64,000 nt of DNA from Saccharothrix sp. ALI-22-I (GTDB lineage Bacteria; Actinomycetota; Actinomycetes; Mycobacteriales; Pseudonocardiaceae): positions 124,001 through 188,000 of the forward strand of contig NZ_MTQP01000068.1 in the NCBI RefSeq assembly GCF_001984175.1, read 5' to 3'. This document shows, in pieces, positions 61,061-64,000 of the stretch. Within the stretch, counting starts at the first letter, position 1. The number at the start of each line of letters is the position of its first letter. The notes beneath the pieces are model-generated. The model did not search any database and was not told the origin of the DNA. It saw only the letters and a list, made by a program, of their open reading frames with translations. Both the position numbers and the translations under genes were made by a program.

Positions 61061-62803
61061 GTGCTCCGTCCGCTCGTCGTCGTCGCCTTGGCCGCGGCTT
61101 CCGTCGTGGCGCCGTCCGCGCAAGCCGCGCCGGCCGACGCCCAGAACACCGGGACGCAGAACACCGGGGCCCAGAGCCTCACCGCCCTGGTCCAGGGCAT
61201 GTCGCTGGAGCAGAAGGTCGGCCAGCTGTTCGTCACCTACGTGCACGGCCAGTCGTCGAACGAGGCGCACCCCGGCAACCTGCGCGACTTCGGCGTGGCC
61301 ACCCCGGCCGAGGTGGTGGCGAAGTTCCAGCCGGGCGGGGTCATCTACTTCAACAACACCAGCTACGACAACATCGACACCCCGCGCCAGATCGCCGCCC
61401 TCTCCAACGGCCTCCAGGGGGCGAGCCGCATCCCGCTGGCCATCTCCACCGACCAGGAGATGGGCATCGTCACCCGCATCGGCCTGCCCGCCACCCAGTT
61501 CCCCGGCAACATGGCCCTCGGCGCGGGCCGCAGCACGCAGGACGCCGAGCTCGCCGCCCGGATCACCGCCCGTGAACTGCGGGCCATGGGCATCACCCAG
61601 AACTTCGCGCCGGACGCGGACGTCAACTCCAACCCGGCGAACCCGGTCATCGGCGTGCGCTCGTACTCCAGCGACCCGGCACTCGCGGCCGAGCTGACCG
61701 CCGCCCAGGTGCGCGGCTACCAGGGCCGCGTCCTGTCCCAGCACTCGGTGAGCGCGACCGCCAAGCACTTCCCCGGCCACGGCGACACCGGCCAGGACAG
61801 CCACACCACCCTGCCGAAGGTCGACCGGACCGTCGAGGAGTGGCGTGCGGTCGACGCGCCGCCGTTCAAGGCCGCCATCGCCGCGGGCATCGACTCGATC
61901 ATGACGGCGCACATCCAGATGACGAAGATCGACCCCTCCGGTGAGCCCGCGACGTTGTCCAAGCCCTCCCTGGACCTGCTGCGCGAGGAGCTGGACTTCG
62001 ACGGCGTCGTCATCACCGACTCGCTGGCCATGGCGGGCGTGCGACAGCTGCACTCCGACGCGGAGATCCCCGTGCTGGCGTTGAAGGCGGGCGTCGACCA
62101 ACTGCTCATGCCGGTGAACCTCCAGGTGGCGTTCGACAGCGTCATCGCGGCGGTCCGCAACGGTGAGCTGACCGAGCGGCGCATCGACGAGAGCGTGCTG
62201 CGGGTGCTGCGGATGAAGTTCCTGCGCGGGATGCTCACCAGCCCGCGGGCCGACGTCGACACCGTCGATTCCGTCCTTGCCACGCCCGAGCACAAGGCCG
62301 CCGCCCGGCAGATCGCCGACCGCACCATCACCGCCGTGCGCAACGACGCGGGCGTGCTGCCGCGGCCCACCAAGCCGACGGCCGCGCTGGTCACCGGCTG
62401 GGGCGAGACGACGAGCCGCACCCTGGCCACCGCACTCGGCGGCACCGCGCTGCCCACCGGCACCGCGCCGACGGAAGCGCAGATCACCGCCGCCGTCCAG
62501 GCCGCCGCCAACGCCGACCTGGTCGTCGTGCTCACCAACGCGCTGTCCCGCCAACCGGCCCAGCAGGACCTGCTGACCAGGCTCCTCGCCACCGGCAAGC
62601 CGGTCGTCGCGGTCGCAGCGCAGAACCCGTACGACGTCGCGTACACCGCCGCGCCGACCTGGCTGGCCACCTACTCCTACGGGGTGGCCTCGATGGAATC
62701 GCTGGCCAGGGTGATCACCGGTGAGGTCTCACCGGTCGGCACACTGCCGGTCGCGGTGCCCGGACCGACGCCGTACCCGTTCGGCCACGGCGTGGGTTGG
62801 TGA
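61061..62803 (+). CDS. Exported GH3 beta-N-acetylglucosaminidase-like (NagZ family)
   Basis: A 580-residue exported enzyme. GTG 61061 follows GGGAGG; the signal peptide runs VVVALAAASVVAPSAQA. The GH3 N-acetylglucosaminidase motif is AKHFPGHGDTGQDSHTTLP, the acid/base-loop hallmark of NagZ enzymes, and the nucleophile Asp is in VITDSLAMAGV. DQEMGIVTRI is the substrate region. A C-terminal alpha/beta domain completes it, as in the two-domain forms. It probably removes GlcNAc from wall fragments. The NamZ-like gene follows in four bases. Confidence 0.92.
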   Translation: MLRPLVVVALAAASVVAPSAQAAPADAQNTGTQNTGAQSLTALVQGMSLEQKVGQLFVTYVHGQSSNEAHPGNLRDFGVATPAEVVAKFQPGGVIYFNNTSYDNIDTPRQIAALSNGLQGASRIPLAISTDQEMGIVTRIGLPATQFPGNMALGAGRSTQDAELAARITARELRAMGITQNFAPDADVNSNPANPVIGVRSYSSDPALAAELTAAQVRGYQGRVLSQHSVSATAKHFPGHGDTGQDSHTTLPKVDRTVEEWRAVDAPPFKAAIAAGIDSIMTAHIQMTKIDPSGEPATLSKPSLDLLREELDFDGVVITDSLAMAGVRQLHSDAEIPVLALKAGVDQLLMPVNLQVAFDSVIAAVRNGELTERRIDESVLRVLRMKFLRGMLTSPRADVDTVDSVLATPEHKAAARQIADRTITAVRNDAGVLPRPTKPTAALVTGWGETTSRTLATALGGTALPTGTAPTEAQITAAVQAAANADLVVVLTNALSRQPAQQDLLTRLLATGKPVVAVAAQNPYDVAYTAAPTWLATYSYGVASMESLARVITGEVSPVGTLPVAVPGPTPYPFGHGVGW

Positions 62804-62807
62804 CCCG

Positions 62808-64000
62808 GTGGACCGCAGGCACTTCCTCACCGCGGGCGCCCTCGCCGTCCCCGCGCTCGGCGCCCTCAACGCCGACAACACCGCCAACGCCGACAACTCC
62901 AACCGCCCGCGCGCCGTCAAGACCGGCGCGGAGCAGTTGGCCGAGGACGGGTGGCAGCGGTTCGCGGGCCTCAAGGTCGGCGTGGTCACCAACCCGACCG
63001 GCGTGCTGCGCGACCAGACCCACATCGTGGACTCGATGACAGCCGCCGGCCTGAAGCCGCAGGCCGCGTTCGGCCCGGAGCACGGCTTCCGCGGCTCGGC
63101 CCAGGCCGGCGGCTCGGAGGGCGACTACCTCGACCCGCGCACCGGCATCCCGGTCTACGACGCGTACGGCGCGAACGCCACCAAGCTCGCCGACATGGTC
63201 GCCAAGGCGGGCGTCGACACGCTCGTCTTCGACATCGCGGACGTGGGCGCGCGCTTCTACACCTACATCTGGACCATGTACACGGCAATGCAGGCCGCCG
63301 CCGCGACCGGCGTGCGGTTCGTGGTGCTCGACCGCCCCAACCCGGTCGGCGGCACGGCCCGCGGCCCGCAGCTCGACCCGGCCTACGCGACCGGTGTCGG
63401 CCGCAAACCCGTGGTCCAGCAGCACGGCATGACCATCGGCGAGCTGGCCCGGCTGTTCGACGGCGAGTTCCTGCCCACCGACGGCGGCCGGCTCGGCAGC
63501 CTCGAAGTGGTCGACGTGAAGGGCTGGAAGCGGGACGACCTGGACTCCGGCCTCCCGTGGATCGCGCCGAGCCCGAACATGCCCACGCACGACACCGCGC
63601 TCGTCTACCCCGGCACCTGCCTGTTCGAAGGGCTGGTGTTCTCCGAGGGCCGCGGCACCACCCGCCCGTTCGAGACGATCGGCGCGCCCGGCCTGGACTG
63701 GCGATGGGCCGAAGACCTCAACGCGCTGGCACTGCCCGGCGTCCGGTTCCGCGAAACCTATTTCACCCCCACCTTCAACAAGTTCGCCAACAAGCTGTGC
63801 GGCGGTGTCGCCCTGCACCTCACCGACGCGCGCCGGTTCGACGCGGTCCGCACCGCGGTGGCCATGATCGTCACGGCGAAGGCCCGCTACCCGGAGGTCT
63901 TCGCGTGGCGGCCGGACAACTGGATCGACAAGCTCACCGGCTCGGACCGGCTGCGCCGCATGGTCGACGCGGGCGCGGGCACCGACGAGGTGGTCGGCGC
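62808..64000 (+). CDS. NamZ-like exo-beta-N-acetylmuramidase (DUF1343), partial
   Basis: Begins at GTG 62808, four bases after the GH3 stop, and runs off the right edge. The N-terminus has a twin-arginine-like motif (RRHFLTAGALA), so Tat export is likely. The DUF1343/GH171 pattern is clear: VGVVTNPTGVLRDQTHIVDS, FGPEHGFRG, VFDIADVGARFYTYIWTM, VLDRPNPVGG and PWIAPSPNMPT. NamZ of Bacillus removes MurNAc from chain ends and is encoded with NagZ; the pair here probably degrades wall glycan in sequence. Confidence 0.92.
   Translation, partial: MDRRHFLTAGALAVPALGALNADNTANADNSNRPRAVKTGAEQLAEDGWQRFAGLKVGVVTNPTGVLRDQTHIVDSMTAAGLKPQAAFGPEHGFRGSAQAGGSEGDYLDPRTGIPVYDAYGANATKLADMVAKAGVDTLVFDIADVGARFYTYIWTMYTAMQAAAATGVRFVVLDRPNPVGGTARGPQLDPAYATGVGRKPVVQQHGMTIGELARLFDGEFLPTDGGRLGSLEVVDVKGWKRDDLDSGLPWIAPSPNMPTHDTALVYPGTCLFEGLVFSEGRGTTRPFETIGAPGLDWRWAEDLNALALPGVRFRETYFTPTFNKFANKLCGGVALHLTDARRFDAVRTAVAMIVTAKARYPEVFAWRPDNWIDKLTGSDRLRRMVDAGAGTDEVVG

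Overview
The window is high-GC actinobacterial chromosome. Lsr2, a mycothiol-type DinB/maleylpyruvate-isomerase protein, an F420-type luciferase-like oxidoreductase, leaderless genes with TAnnnT -10 boxes, and gene order all point to Actinomycetes. The Tad, pantothenate and folate blocks match the order I remember around Rv3597c-Rv3661 of Mycobacterium tuberculosis. The general character best fits Pseudonocardiales (Saccharothrix/Lentzea/Actinosynnema-like); this is inference from memory, not a search.

Layout. 1-2.7 kb: a siderophore-type ABC importer (two FecCD permeases, ATPase cut by the window edge) behind a good DmdR/IdeR iron box. 2.9-9 kb: lsr2, lysS, a methyltransferase, then the minus-strand operon DUF2520-panC-panD-coaX for pantothenate/CoA. 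9-12.8 kb: a PrsW-like protease, then plus-strand genes including a MidA/NDUFAF7-type methyltransferase and a stand-alone NuoD-like protein. 12.8-20.9 kb: DUF6779 and DUF3180 proteins, a small insertion with a decayed toxin-antitoxin pair, and the overlapping operon ftsH-folE-folP-folB-folK. 21.2-28.2 kb: a secreted von Willebrand factor A lipid/solute-binding-like protein, then dacB, a zincin, tilS and hpt, and ppa on the other strand. 28.2-32.2 kb: MarR/MFS efflux pair, a hotdog thioesterase and an F420-type oxidoreductase.

32,391-37,851 is the most unusual part: a 5.4-kb element inserted in a tRNA-Thr(CGT) gene. A 48-bp direct repeat flanks it, 19-bp arm-like repeats lie just inside each end, and only the C-terminal piece of a tyrosine integrase remains. 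Its cargo is two divergent transcription units: 2OG-Fe(II) oxygenase, a 114-aa protein, a radical-SAM enzyme and a CYTH phosphohydrolase on one side; a NUDIX hydrolase and a zinc-ribbon/HTH/TPR regulator on the other. I do not recognise this combination as a named system.

38-51 kb: secreted protein, a decayed glycoside hydrolase, holB, a fused MFS-thymidylate kinase whose kinase P-loop is lost, topA, two lipoproteins and the proton-pumping pyrophosphatase hppA. 51-59.2 kb: a MrfA/YprA-type helicase, a primase-polymerase-like protein behind paired palindromes, and a Tad pilus locus (CpaE/Ssd-TadA-TadB-TadC-DUF4244-TadE-TadE-like). 59.4-60.9 kb: two small RNAs, 6C and an Ms1-like RNA, flanking a HAD phosphatase. 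61-64 kb: an exported NagZ-like GH3 enzyme and a NamZ-like (DUF1343) muramidase, probably acting together on cell-wall sugars.
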